Below, piece after piece: positions 26,129 to 34,728 of a DNA stretch of 64,000 nucleotides. Source of the stretch: Flavobacterium aerium (lineage in GTDB: Bacteria; Bacteroidota; Bacteroidia; Flavobacteriales; Flavobacteriaceae). The first letter of the stretch is position 1. Every line of letters starts with the position of its first letter. Location: assembly GCF_030766725.1 (NCBI RefSeq), contig NZ_JARQWR010000011.1, forward strand, positions 94,209 to 158,208. The letters run 5' to 3'. The position numbers and the translations under genes were made by a program. The notes beneath the pieces were generated by a model, which did no database searches, was not told where the DNA came from, and worked only from the letters and a program-made list of their open reading frames with translations.

Positions 26129-28270
26129 ATGAGATTTTTAAAATTATTTGTTCTACTGATTGCTCTGCCAATTTATTCGCAGCAAGGTGGAATGTGGATT
26201 CCCTCTTTATTAAAAGGGATGAATGAAACAGAAATGAAAAGTTTAGGTATGAAAATGTCTGCTTCAGATATTTATGACACAAACAATTCTAGCTTAAAAG
26301 ATGCTGTACCACACTTTAATGGTGGTTGTACCTCTGAAGTTATCTCTCCAAAAGGTTTATTATTAACGAATCACCACTGTGGTTTTGGAGAAATTCAATC
26401 GCACTCTACAATTGACCATGATTATCTTACAGATGGTTTTTGGGCAATGAAACAAGAGGATGAATTACCAAATCCAGATTTAGTAGCTACTTTTATCGTT
26501 AAGATTGAAGATGTAACTTCACAAGTATTGAGCGGTGTCTTGTTATTGCCTACTGAACAGGAAAAACAACAAAAAATTCAAGAAAACATTGCTAAAGTTA
26601 CAGCTTCATTCAAAAAAGAAGCTTGGCAGGAAAATAAAATCCGTACGTTCTATGAAGGCAATCAGTACTTATTATTTGTTACTGAAACATTCAAAGATGT
26701 TCGTTTAGTAGGTGCTCCACCTTCCTCTATTGGAAAATTCGGATCTGATACAGACAACTGGGTATGGCCAAGACATACAGGGGATTTTAGTCTATTCAGA
26801 ATATATGCTGACAAAAACAATCGTCCAGCTTCTTATTCTAAAGACAATGTACCTTATACACCAAAACATTTCTTACCAATTTCTTTAGATGGTATCGAAG
26901 AAGATGATTTCACTTTAGTATTTGGATATCCAGGTAGAACAACAGAGTATTTACCTTCTATCGCTATTGAGCAAATCGTAAATGAGTTAAACCCTGCAAA
27001 AATTGAAGTGCGTGATGCGGCTTTAAAAATAGCAGATGGTTTCATGCGAAAAGACAATGCTATCAAAATTCAATATGCTTCAAAATATGCTAGCATTGCA
27101 AACTATTGGAAAAAATGGATTGGAGAAACACAAGGAATTAAAAAATCGAATGCAATTGCAATAAAAAGAACTGCTGAAAAAGAATTCCAACAAAAAGTAA
27201 CTAAAGCGGGTAAAGAGTCTGAATATGGTACTCTGTTAGCTGATTTTGAAACAAACTATAAAGAGATTGCTCCTTATGCCTTAAGTAGAGATTACTTTAC
27301 TGAAGTTGTATTGCGTAATACTGAGCTTTTAAGCGCTGGATTTAAACTTTATCAATTAGAGCAAGTTTACCTTAATAAAGGAGAACAATCTTTTAATGAT
27401 CGTAAAGCAAACCTAATTAAGGGACAAGAGGAATTCTATAAGGATTTCAATAAAAATGTAGATGAAAAAGTTTTTGAACAATTGGTTCAATTATACGGAA
27501 CAAAATCACCTAAACAATTTTTACCAGCTACTTTGCAGAATGCTAATTACAAAAAATTAACGGCTGAAATATATGGTAAATCTCAATTGACGGACTACAA
27601 TGGATTCCAGAATCTATTAAAAGGAGACGCAAAAGAAGTGATCAAAAAAATAAATAAAGACAAAGGCTTTTTATTCGTAAAATCATTAGCGGATAATTAC
27701 TTTAAAAACGTTAGCCCTAAATATGATGAGATCAACTTAAAAATTACAGCTTTACAACGTACCTATATGAAAGCATTATTAGAGTTGAATACAAATTCTC
27801 GTATTTTCCCTGATGCAAATAGTACTTTAAGAGTAACCTATGGTAAAGTTGATGGATATGAGCCTAAAGATGCGGTACACTACGAACCTGTAACGTATTT
27901 AGAAGGTGTAATGGAAAAATATATTCCAGGAGATTATGAATTTAATGTTCCAGAGAAATTAATTCAACTCTACAACGCAAAAGATTTTGGTCAATATGGT
28001 GTAAATGGGAAAATGCCTGTAAACTTTATTGGAACAAATCATACTACTGGAGGTAATTCTGGTAGCCCAGCAATTGATGCTTCAGGAAATTTAATTGGTT
28101 TAAATTTTGACCGTGTATGGGAAGGAACCATGAGTGATATCTATTATGATCCTGCAATTTGTAGAAACATTATGGTAGACATGAGATATGTCTTATTTAT
28201 TATTGATAAATATGCGGGTGCAAAGCACTTAATTGACGAAATGAAACTCGTTCACCCAAAGAAAAAATAG
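26129..28270 (+). CDS. S46 family dipeptidyl-peptidase, DPP11-type specificity
   Basis: A 713-residue periplasmic serine peptidase with a signal peptide (MRFLKLFVLLIALPIYSQQ). Catalytic residues fall in LTNHHCGFGEIQSH (His), SDTDNWVWPRHTGDF (Asp) and TGGNSGSPA (Ser644). Exactly 18 residues after the serine is Arg662 in NFDRVWEG. In Porphyromonas DPP11 the arginine that selects Asp/Glu at P1 sits at this distance (655 and 673), where DPP7 has glycine. So removal of dipeptides ending in acidic residues is predicted. It lies 39 bases after the acetyltransferase and may share its transcript. Confidence 0.93.
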   Translation: MRFLKLFVLLIALPIYSQQGGMWIPSLLKGMNETEMKSLGMKMSASDIYDTNNSSLKDAVPHFNGGCTSEVISPKGLLLTNHHCGFGEIQSHSTIDHDYLTDGFWAMKQEDELPNPDLVATFIVKIEDVTSQVLSGVLLLPTEQEKQQKIQENIAKVTASFKKEAWQENKIRTFYEGNQYLLFVTETFKDVRLVGAPPSSIGKFGSDTDNWVWPRHTGDFSLFRIYADKNNRPASYSKDNVPYTPKHFLPISLDGIEEDDFTLVFGYPGRTTEYLPSIAIEQIVNELNPAKIEVRDAALKIADGFMRKDNAIKIQYASKYASIANYWKKWIGETQGIKKSNAIAIKRTAEKEFQQKVTKAGKESEYGTLLADFETNYKEIAPYALSRDYFTEVVLRNTELLSAGFKLYQLEQVYLNKGEQSFNDRKANLIKGQEEFYKDFNKNVDEKVFEQLVQLYGTKSPKQFLPATLQNANYKKLTAEIYGKSQLTDYNGFQNLLKGDAKEVIKKINKDKGFLFVKSLADNYFKNVSPKYDEINLKITALQRTYMKALLELNTNSRIFPDANSTLRVTYGKVDGYEPKDAVHYEPVTYLEGVMEKYIPGDYEFNVPEKLIQLYNAKDFGQYGVNGKMPVNFIGTNHTTGGNSGSPAIDASGNLIGLNFDRVWEGTMSDIYYDPAICRNIMVDMRYVLFIIDKYAGAKHLIDEMKLVHPKKK

Positions 28271-28520
28271 GTCGAAAATAATTAAAAAAGGTGTTGTAAG
28301 AATTAATCCGAATGTATTTTAACTGAGAATAACTAATTTTCAACGATATTTTTGTCAAATTCTTAAAAAAAACACCTCAAAATCGGCGTTAAAGCATTGA
28401 AAAACAGCATATTTATTTATTTTCAAAAACTTTAAAAAAATTTTATTAGAATTATTTTATCGTATTAAAAAATTTATATCTTTGCCTCGAATTAATAATT
28501 AACCTTTATAATTTAGTAAG
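28271..28520. other. 250-bp region with a long imperfect inverted repeat
   Basis: Between the S46 peptidase and the small lipoprotein. Segments AGGTGTT and AAGAATT (28289-28304) are mirrored by AATTCTT and AACACCT (28358-28377), giving a two-part stem closing a 53-base loop. A TATTTTTG sits inside (28347-28354). The lipoprotein promoter box is at 28477-28484. No gene is visible. Confidence 0.4.
28477..28484 (+). promoter_or_regulatory. -7 element of the small lipoprotein gene
   Basis: TATCTTTG matches TAnnTTTG and lies 36 bases before the ATG. The region upstream is nearly pure A and T, as in strong promoters of this group. Confidence 0.6.
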
Positions 28521-28754
28521 ATGAAAAAAGTTGTATTAAGCTTAGCATTAGTTGCTATGATGACAGTAGTTTCTTGTAAAGATGCTGCTACAGAAGCTCC
28601 AGTAGAAGAAACTCCAGCTGTTGAGGCTGTTGAAACAGTTGAACAAACTGCAGTTGAGGCTACTCAAGCTGTTGATTCTGCTGCTACTCAAGCTGTAGAT
28701 GCTACTAAAGCTGCTGCTGACAAAGCTGTAGAAGAAGTTAAAGCTGCTCACTAA
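28521..28754 (+). CDS. Small Ala/Val/Glu/Thr-rich lipoprotein
   Basis: A 77-residue protein with a lipoprotein signal (MKKVVLSLALVAMMTVVSC, Cys19 as lipidation site). The mature part is low in complexity and probably one amphipathic helix, with an internal repeat ATQAVDS/ATQAVDA encoded by a 24-base tandem DNA repeat (28659-28676 and 28683-28700). Own promoter and terminator, and codon use rich in favoured GCT and GAA codons, suggest strong expression. I recognise no function. Similar short repeat lipoproteins are common in flavobacteria. Confidence 0.8.
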   Translation: MKKVVLSLALVAMMTVVSCKDAATEAPVEETPAVEAVETVEQTAVEATQAVDSAATQAVDATKAAADKAVEEVKAAH

Positions 28755-28776
28755 TATTTAATTAGTCAAAGCATTT

Positions 28777-28804
28777 AAAGCCACGCCTAGCGTGGCTTTT
28801 TTAT
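28777..28804 (+). terminator. Terminator of the small lipoprotein gene
   Basis: AAAGCCACGC pairs with GCGTGGCTTT across a CTA loop, followed by T. Confidence 0.9.
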
Positions 28805-28850
28805 TTTATATACTTTTCAAAACCTATTCTTTCGCTAGCTTATTCCATAA

Positions 28851-28882
28851 AAAAAAGGTTCAACTTCAAAAAGTCAAACCTT
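28851..28882 (-). terminator. Terminator of the DUF1508 gene
   Basis: On the minus strand AAGGTTTGACTT pairs with AAGTTGAACCTT (two G-T pairs) across TTTG, followed by eight T. Confidence 0.85.
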
Positions 28883-28906
28883 ATATATCTTAATCATCAC
28901 AAAGCC

Positions 28907-29278
28907 CTAAGCCACTTTCTCTTCCTGCTCTTCCTCTGTAAAGAAGAAATCATTTTCAGAAAAATCTAAAGTCTCTGCTTTTGAGGCATATAATTTAATT
29001 TCATCAATCCCTTTTGCTATTCTCAATTCAGTATTAAATTTTCTGCTGGTTGCCAAAACCTGTCCGTTTAATATTATCCTGAAAAAGAATTTACCGTTTG
29101 ATGCCTTAAAGCGTACATAATAACAATATTCTGTATTTGCTTTAATCGTTTCAATATCTTCTTCGCATTCTACCTTCGTAGCATACTTTGCACTGGTTAA
29201 AGTTGTATTTCCTCTTCTATTGGTATAAACAAACTTATATTCCCCATTTTCTCTTTTGCTTATAACAAACGCTCCCAT
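28907..29278 (-). CDS. DUF1508 (YegP-like) domain protein, two repeats
   Basis: A 123-residue cytoplasmic protein built from two copies of the short DUF1508 beta-alpha unit. The first begins GAFVISKRENGEYKFV with TLTSAKYATK; the second begins YYVRFKASNGKFFFRI with LATSRKF. An acidic tail (EEEQEEKVA) follows. I start it at ATG 29278, giving the family-typical MGAFVISKR; the ATG at 29290 would add MILV. The function of YegP-like proteins is not established. It is a single-gene unit with a terminator and a candidate promoter box. Confidence 0.85.
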   Translation of the reverse strand: MGAFVISKRENGEYKFVYTNRRGNTTLTSAKYATKVECEEDIETIKANTEYCYYVRFKASNGKFFFRIILNGQVLATSRKFNTELRIAKGIDEIKLYASKAETLDFSENDFFFTEEEQEEKVA

Positions 29279-29719
29279 AACTAATATCATTCAAATTACA
29301 CTCTATCGACACACCTCACAATATAGTCGATTTTTACAAAAATACTTACAAATTTTACAAATTAAAAACATGCTTATAAAGTTTATAACGCACAAAAAGG
29401 GAAAACACACAGCCTTAACCTCTTAAGTTTATCATAATTTTCAACATCGATCACAGCTTCCTATTGTTTTAAAATTTAAAAAATCAATCCATCCATTTCG
29501 TATTTTTCCTTAAATTTGACTTCTAAGCCATTATTCCAAATACCTATAACCACTAACCGCATCGAGCCAATTAAAAGCCAACATAAGCTTAAAATCTATC
29601 TGAAAAAGCATTCTACTGTTTGTTCCACAGCACAAAATCTTACAAAAATGATTTTCGAACATAAACACAAACCCCTAGTACTTAAAAAAGTCTAATCTAT
29701 CTACCCTGAGAACGCCACT
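29279..29719. other. 441-bp divergent intergenic region
   Basis: Between the DUF1508 gene and the second Crp/Fnr gene. It contains a minus-strand TATTTTTG box (29337-29344) for DUF1508 and a plus-strand TAAATTTG (29511-29518) some 200 bases ahead of the regulator. A 15-codon frame at 29648-29695 is too short to call a gene. Part of the right half is less AT-rich than its surroundings, but I see no recognisable remnant. Confidence 0.45.
29337..29344 (-). promoter_or_regulatory. Candidate -7 element of the DUF1508 gene
   Basis: TATTTTTG on the minus strand, about 60 bases before the chosen start. No TTG at the usual spacing. Confidence 0.4.
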
Positions 29720-30298
29720 ATGAAAACTATTTTCGAACAAATGGATTCTTACTATCCTCTTTCCGAGGCTTGCAAAAAAGATCTCGCAACATCTTTCATC
29801 AAAAGAAACATCTCAAAAGGTGATTTTTTACTGAAAGCAGGAGAGATTCCTAAAGAGTATTACTTCGTTAATAAAGGACTATTTTCCTATTATTATCTTG
29901 CAGAAAATGGTGATATGGTCATCAAAATCTTTTTTGCAGAAAATTCTTTTGTCGCATCAACCTCAGCACTTATACAACAACAGCCGAGTTTATTCTCTAT
30001 TTATGCTTTAGAAGATTCTGAAGTCATACAATTTAGCGCTTCTGAATTTAGACGATTACTTGAAGTACATCATGACCTAGCGCTGTACCACATCCGATAT
30101 ATTGAAAAGAACTGGATTGTAGCCAAAGAAAATTCAGAAATTACATTAAAATACGAAACTGCCAAAAAACGGTATCTTCAATTTCAACAGGATTACCACA
30201 CTATAGAACATCGTCTTAAACAACATCATATTGCTTCTTTTCTAGGCATTACTCCTACTCAATTAAGTCGAATTCGCAAGGATTTAGATTTATCTTAA
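29720..30298 (+). CDS. Crp/Fnr family transcriptional regulator
   Basis: A 192-residue protein of the same length and layout as the one at 19531. The nucleotide-binding-type barrel spans residues 30-110 (KGDFLLKAGEIPKEYYFVNKG), and the helix-turn-helix is QHHIASFLGITPTQLSRIRKDL. The ligand is unknown. Seventy-five bases downstream begins the Rid-like and esterase pair. An AACAT-6-ATGTT inverted repeat lies just after this gene (30305-30320), so control of the next two genes is a reasonable inference. Confidence 0.87.
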   Translation: MKTIFEQMDSYYPLSEACKKDLATSFIKRNISKGDFLLKAGEIPKEYYFVNKGLFSYYYLAENGDMVIKIFFAENSFVASTSALIQQQPSLFSIYALEDSEVIQFSASEFRRLLEVHHDLALYHIRYIEKNWIVAKENSEITLKYETAKKRYLQFQQDYHTIEHRLKQHHIASFLGITPTQLSRIRKDLDLS

Positions 30299-30304
30299 AA
30301 CATC

Positions 30305-30320
30305 AACATATGTAAATGTT
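30305..30320. promoter_or_regulatory. Candidate operator ahead of the Rid-like gene
   Basis: AACAT and ATGTT arms are separated by six bases, a spacing like Crp/Fnr sites. It lies 53 bases before the next start codon and directly after a Crp/Fnr gene. Short arms in AT-rich DNA keep confidence low. Confidence 0.3.
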
Positions 30321-30372
30321 TTCCATTTTTTAATGTCAGAATTTTGTCCTATAAAATTTAAACATTAAAATT

Positions 30373-30831
30373 ATGAAACGCATATTATCCTTAGGATTAT
30401 TATTTTGTGGGTACTTTAGTCAGGCTCAAAATTTCAAAAATCCAGCAGAATTATTCGATCCGACTCCTTACGGATTCAATCACTCCGTCTCAGTTCCTTT
30501 GCAAGGCGAATTAATTTTCATCTCTGGACAAAGTGGAGGCCAAGGAAAATCCCACATCTTAAGTTCTGATTTTAGAACGCAGGTTCAAGTTGCTTTAAAA
30601 AATCTTGTTATCGTACTGGATTCTCATGGACTCAAACCACAAAACACTACAAAAATCACAATCTTAATCGTAGATCATTCTCCTGAGAAATTAAAAATCT
30701 GGTCGGAAGAAATGAACAAGGTATGGGAACCGAAAAATTTTCCCGCAAGCACACTTATTCCAGTTCCCCGTTTGGCTATTGACGGCATGCAAATCGAAGT
30801 TGATGCTATCGCCTACAAAAAAAGTAAATAA
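30373..30831 (+). CDS. Exported Rid (YjgF/YER057c) family protein lacking the catalytic arginine
   Basis: A 152-residue protein with a signal peptide (MKRILSLGLLFCGYFSQAQ) ahead of a Rid-fold domain. The conserved core is visible: FISGQSGG, RTQVQVALKNLVIVLDSHG, and a C-terminal QIEVDAIA. In active RidA the arginine of FPARS binds the imine substrate; here the same place reads FPAST, with Ser near residue 126. Imine deaminase activity is therefore not expected. Export is also unusual, as archetypal RidA is cytosolic. It sits between a Crp/Fnr gene and an exported esterase. A binding or different hydrolytic role is possible. Confidence 0.82.
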   Translation: MKRILSLGLLFCGYFSQAQNFKNPAELFDPTPYGFNHSVSVPLQGELIFISGQSGGQGKSHILSSDFRTQVQVALKNLVIVLDSHGLKPQNTTKITILIVDHSPEKLKIWSEEMNKVWEPKNFPASTLIPVPRLAIDGMQIEVDAIAYKKSK

Positions 30832-30847
30832 TCTTAATTCCAAAATC

Positions 30848-31663
30848 ATGAAACACATTCCACATACTTGGGTTATTTTATTTTTATGCATCAGCACCTT
30901 CTGTCAATCGGCAAACACAAAAACTATAAGCGTTTTTAGCACCGCTATGAACAAAAGTATTCCTGTTATAGTAATTACACCCGATTATACTAAAAACCAA
31001 AAATTAAACAGCGTATACATCCTTCATGGGTATAGCGGCAACCCAACCCGCACTTTAGAACAGGACATTCCAACGTTATCGAAACGCGCTGATATTGATC
31101 ATACCATTTTTATTCTTCCCGATGGTAACTTTAGCAGCTGGTATGTAAATAGCCCTATTGAATCTTCTTCCCAATACGAGACTTTTATTGGACAAGAATT
31201 GGTAGACTACATCGACAATCACTTCCCAACTCATAATGATAAAAACAAAAGAGGATTACTAGGATGGAGTATGGGTGGCTATGGTACATTGTTAATTGGA
31301 AGCGAATATCAAAATACCTTTGGCATTATCGGGAGTATGTGTGGCGCCTTAGATTTCAGACCTTTTATCAAGGATTATCAAGTAGACAAAGTGCTAGGTC
31401 AAGATGGTTTTGTCTGGGAACAATATGTTATTGCTAATCGTATTTCCTTTTTCAAAAATACACAGCAAAAAATTATTATTGATTGCGGAACGGAAGACCC
31501 ATTGATTGATCAAAATCGGCAATTTCATCAATCTTTGCTAAATAATAAGATTCCACACGAGTATATCGAGCGTCCCGGAGGACATACTGCAGCCTATTGG
31601 TCCAATGCCGCAATCACCCAATTAAATTATTTTATAGAATTTTTCAATAAAAAATGGCCATAA
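30848..31663 (+). CDS. Exported esterase, alpha/beta hydrolase (esterase D/feruloyl-esterase-like)
   Basis: A 271-residue secreted hydrolase. The signal peptide is MKHIPHTWVILFLCISTFCQ, which decides the start at 30848 rather than further upstream inside the Rid-like gene. The nucleophile elbow is GWSMGGYGTLLIG, the acid probably lies in IIDCGTEDPLID and the histidine in GGHTAAYW. This layout fits the putative esterase family PF00756, which includes feruloyl and S-formylglutathione esterases; the exact ester is unknown. It starts 16 bases after the Rid-like gene and is followed by a strong terminator. Confidence 0.9.
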   Translation: MKHIPHTWVILFLCISTFCQSANTKTISVFSTAMNKSIPVIVITPDYTKNQKLNSVYILHGYSGNPTRTLEQDIPTLSKRADIDHTIFILPDGNFSSWYVNSPIESSSQYETFIGQELVDYIDNHFPTHNDKNKRGLLGWSMGGYGTLLIGSEYQNTFGIIGSMCGALDFRPFIKDYQVDKVLGQDGFVWEQYVIANRISFFKNTQQKIIIDCGTEDPLIDQNRQFHQSLLNNKIPHEYIERPGGHTAAYWSNAAITQLNYFIEFFNKKWP

Positions 31664-31697
31664 AAAAAAGCTCCTAATTTCTTAGGAGCTTTTTTTT
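31662..31697 (+). terminator. Terminator after the esterase gene
   Basis: GCTCCTAA (31670-31677) pairs with TTAGGAGC (31682-31689), flanked by A and T runs. Confidence 0.92.
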
Positions 31698-31737
31698 ATC
31701 TAATTTAAATCTATAAATACGTAATGGGTATAAATAG

Positions 31738-31763
31738 AAAAAGCCCGTATAAATACGGGCTTT
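31738..31763 (-). terminator. Terminator of the tRNA-Gly/tRNA-Leu unit
   Basis: On the minus strand AAAGCCCGTA pairs with TACGGGCTTT across TTTA, followed by a T-rich run, just after the tRNA-Leu gene. Confidence 0.85.
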
Positions 31764-31768
31764 CTGAG

Positions 31769-31854
31769 TACTCAGAGCGGGACTTGAACCCGCACGAACA
31801 TTACTGTTCACTGGATTTTAAGTCCAGCGTGTCTACCAATTCCACCATCCAAGC
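31769..31854 (-). tRNA. tRNA-Leu(UAA)
   Basis: An 86-nt class II tRNA on the minus strand. The anticodon stem CTGGA/TCCAG encloses CTTAAAA, giving anticodon UAA. The long variable arm GAACAGTAATGTTC is leucine-like. The acceptor stem GCTTGGA pairs with TCTGAGT using several G-T pairs; the discriminator is A and CCA is not encoded. It follows tRNA-Gly(GCC) by 14 bases and is probably co-transcribed with it. Confidence 0.95.
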
Positions 31855-31868
31855 ATTATAAGTAGCCG

Positions 31869-31941
31869 AGCGAAAAACGGGATTCGAACCCGCGACCTCG
31901 ACCTTGGCAAGGTCGCGCTCTACCAACTGAGCTATTTTCGC
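31869..31941 (-). tRNA. tRNA-Gly(GCC)
   Basis: A 73-nt tRNA on the minus strand. The acceptor stem is GCGAAAA/TTTTCGC with discriminator T; the anticodon stem CGACC/GGTCG encloses TTGCCAA, giving anticodon GCC. Together with the UCC copies at the left end it covers the glycine codons. It is first in a two-tRNA transcript with tRNA-Leu(UAA). Confidence 0.96.
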
Positions 31942-31960
31942 GTTATCAATTTTTCAAATG

Positions 31961-32020
31961 AACCGCATTACTTGTTCTGTATTGCGGTTGCAAATTTAGT
32001 ACATTTATTCAATTACACAA
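31961..32020 (-). promoter_or_regulatory. Promoter of the tRNA-Gly/tRNA-Leu unit with a start-site inverted repeat
   Basis: On the minus strand TTG (32020-32018), 19 bases and TAAATTTG (31998-31991). AACCGCA (31961-31967) and TGCGGTT (31983-31989) form an inverted repeat right at the predicted start of transcription. The rest of 31942-32106 shows nothing more. Confidence 0.7.
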
Positions 32021-32106
32021 GCCTTTTTTGAAAAAAAATTTACCTAAAAATATAACTTTCTGATAACGTTAATATTAAACCCAAATATTTTTTCTGAAAT
32101 ATTAAT

Positions 32107-34728
32107 TTATTTCTTCGTAAGCATCCTTTTTATCTCATTCAGCTTCATTAAAGCCTCTACTGGTGTTAAGGTATTGATGTCTAAACTTAGTATTTCTTCT
32201 TTTATTTCTTCCAACAATGGATCATCCATATTAAAAATACTCAATTGCATTTCTTCTTTTTCCGACTTAATTCCATTTAATGCTTCTCCTGAATGGTCTT
32301 TTTCTAGTTTCTTCAAAAGTTTTTGCGCTTTCTGAATTACGGTTTGAGGCATTCCTGCCATTTTAGCCACATGAATACCAAAACTATGCTCACTTCCTCC
32401 TTTGACTAATTTTCGAACAAACAGAACGGTGTCTTTCAATTCTTTTACCGCTACATTGTAATTCTGAATACGTTCCAGAATATCCGACATTTCATTTAAT
32501 TCATGATAGTGTGTTGCAAATAGTGTTCTTGGTCTTCCAGAATGTTCATGTAAAAACTCTGCAATAGCCCATGCTATAGATATTCCATCATAGGTACTGG
32601 TTCCTCTTCCTATCTCATCCAATAAAACCAAACTGCGATCGGATAAGTTATTTAGAATGGAAGCCGTTTCGTTCATTTCAACCATAAAGGTAGATTCACC
32701 CATCGAAATATTATCTGAAGCACCAACACGTGTGAAAATTTTATCGATCACACCCATTCTAACACTTTCTGCCGGCACAAAAGACCCCATCTGAGCCAAC
32801 AGTACTATTAAAGCCGTTTGACGTAATATCGCCGACTTACCAGACATGTTAGGCCCCGTAATCATGATTAATTGCTGAGTTACATTATCTAAGTATACAT
32901 CATTTGCAATATAGGGAACTCCAACTGGTAATTGTTTTTCAATAACAGGATGTCTTCCATTTTTGATATCCAATTCGAAGCTTTCTTCCAACGTTGGGCA
33001 AACATATTTGTTCTCTATTGCCAACTGCGTAAACGAAGTCAAACAGTCTAACTGCGCTACTAAACTAGCATTCAACTGAACTTGTTTAATATATCCTGTA
33101 ATCCATCCGACCAATTGCTCAAACAACTGTCCTTCTAATTGATGAATTTTATCTTCGGCACCTAGTATTTTTGTTTCGTATTCTTTCAGTTCCTCCGTGA
33201 TATATCGTTCTGCATTTACTAGCGTTTGTTTTCTAATCCATTCTGGCGGAACTTTATCTTTGTGTGTGTTTCGAACTTCTATATAGTATCCAAAAACATT
33301 ATTAAATGATATTTTCAACGAAGTAATACCTGTTCTCTGTGATTCTCTAACTTCTATTCCTTCCAAATATTCTTTTCCAGAAAAAGCAATACTACGCAAT
33401 TCATCTAACTCTTGATTAATTCCTGTTGCAATAGCATTTCCTTTTGCAATAGCTACCGGCGCATCCTGATTTAGTGTTGTTTTTATTTTTTCACGCAGCA
33501 ATTCACAGCTTTCCAACTTATCTCCAATCGCTTTTACTGATGGATTTGGACTTTCTAAGGCTAGTGTTTTTATGGGAATAATTGCATCCAAAGAGTCTTT
33601 CAGATAAACTACTTCTCTAGGACTTACTTTGCCCGCAGCAATTTTAGAAATTAGACGTTCTAAATCTGAAATCTGCTTAATCTGATATTGAATTTTTTGT
33701 AATACTTCTGGATTATCTTTAAAATAGGTTACCACTTGATGGCGATCTCTAATTTTATGAATATCCTTCAATGGTAAGGCTAACCAGCGTTTTAACAATC
33801 GACCTCCCATAGGGGATAGTGTCCTGTCAATTACATCCAAAAGCGTGACAGCATTTTGCGCTGTACTGTAATACAACTCTAGATTACGAATAGTAAAACG
33901 ATCCATCCAAACGTAAGCATCTTCAGCTATACGATTAATAGTACTGATGTGTTGTAACTTATTATGTTGTGTTTCGGATAGATAATATAAAATCGCTCCA
34001 GAGGCAATGATTCCTTCAGCCAATTCCTCTATTCCAAACCCCTTTAAAGAATTGGTTTGAAAATGATTTGTTAGCGTTTCAAAAGCATAATCTTGCTTAT
34101 AAATCCAATCTTCCAAGTAAAAGGTATGATGGTTTTCGCCAAAATGCGTTTTAAAATCATTCTTATTTTGTTTTGGTACTAATACTTCACTAGGCCCAAA
34201 ATTTTGCAATAATTTATCAATATACTCTTCATTTCCTTGTGCCGTAAGAAACTCTCCTGTAGAAACATCTAGAAAAGAGATCCCTACTGTTTTCTTTCCA
34301 AAATAAACGGATGCTAAGAAGTTATTTGACTTTGATTGTAACACCTCATCATTCATCGAAACTCCAGGGGTAACCAATTCTGTCACACCACGCTTCACAA
34401 TCGTTTTAGTCATTTTTGGATCTTCCAACTGATCACATATCGCCACACGAAGTCCCGCCTTTACCAATTTTGGTAAGTAGGTATTTAAGGAGTGGTGAGG
34501 AAAACCTGCCAGTGCCGTTTCAGTTTCCGACCCTGCTCCTCTTTTCGTTAAAACGATTCCTAAAATTTTGGAAGCACGTATCGCATCTTCTCCAAAGGTT
34601 TCATAAAAATCCCCTACTCTAAATAATAAACACGCATCAGGGTATTTCGCCTTTATCGTGTTGTATTGTTTCATTAATGGTGTTTCTTTGGGTGCTTTGT
34701 CCGTATTGGAAGTAGATTTCTTAGCCAC
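32107..34728 (-). CDS. mutS: DNA mismatch repair protein MutS
   Basis: An 873-residue cytoplasmic ATPase that recognises mismatched DNA. The N-terminal mismatch-contacting motif is GDFYETFGE (Phe-x-Glu) near residue 46. The Walker A motif is [13 protein letters not shown] near residue 630, followed by [17 protein letters not shown] (Walker B and signature) and FATHYHEL. Length and order are those of MutS1 rather than MutS2. No mutL is in the window. The upstream region contains a terminator-like hairpin pointing towards this gene. Confidence 0.98.
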   Translation of the reverse strand: MAKKSTSNTDKAPKETPLMKQYNTIKAKYPDACLLFRVGDFYETFGEDAIRASKILGIVLTKRGAGSETETALAGFPHHSLNTYLPKLVKAGLRVAICDQLEDPKMTKTIVKRGVTELVTPGVSMNDEVLQSKSNNFLASVYFGKKTVGISFLDVSTGEFLTAQGNEEYIDKLLQNFGPSEVLVPKQNKNDFKTHFGENHHTFYLEDWIYKQDYAFETLTNHFQTNSLKGFGIEELAEGIIASGAILYYLSETQHNKLQHISTINRIAEDAYVWMDRFTIRNLELYYSTAQNAVTLLDVIDRTLSPMGGRLLKRWLALPLKDIHKIRDRHQVVTYFKDNPEVLQKIQYQIKQISDLERLISKIAAGKVSPREVVYLKDSLDAIIPIKTLALESPNPSVKAIGDKLESCELLREKIKTTLNQDAPVAIAKGNAIATGINQELDELRSIAFSGKEYLEGIEVRESQRTGITSLKISFNNVFGYYIEVRNTHKDKVPPEWIRKQTLVNAERYITEELKEYETKILGAEDKIHQLEGQLFEQLVGWITGYIKQVQLNASLVAQLDCLTSFTQLAIENKYVCPTLEESFELDIKNGRHPVIEKQLPVGVPYIANDVYLDNVTQQLIMITGPNMSGKSAILRQTALIVLLAQMGSFVPAESVRMGVIDKIFTRVGASDNISMGESTFMVEMNETASILNNLSDRSLVLLDEIGRGTSTYDGISIAWAIAEFLHEHSGRPRTLFATHYHELNEMSDILERIQNYNVAVKELKDTVLFVRKLVKGGSEHSFGIHVAKMAGMPQTVIQKAQKLLKKLEKDHSGEALNGIKSEKEEMQLSIFNMDDPLLEEIKEEILSLDINTLTPVEALMKLNEIKRMLTKK

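Noticed and set aside
28548..28751. A 67-codon minus-strand frame opposite the small lipoprotein
   Set aside because: It is the shadow of a low-complexity gene; the plus-strand frame has a lipobox, promoter and terminator.
29511..29518. TAAATTTG as a promoter for the Crp/Fnr gene at 29720
   Set aside because: It is about 200 bases from the start and lacks a -33 TTG. Single TAnnTTTG boxes are expected about every 1-2 kb by chance at this base composition.
29648..29695. A 15-codon frame ahead of the Crp/Fnr gene at 29720
   Set aside because: Short frames of this size are expected by chance in AT-rich DNA; there is no sign that it controls the next gene.
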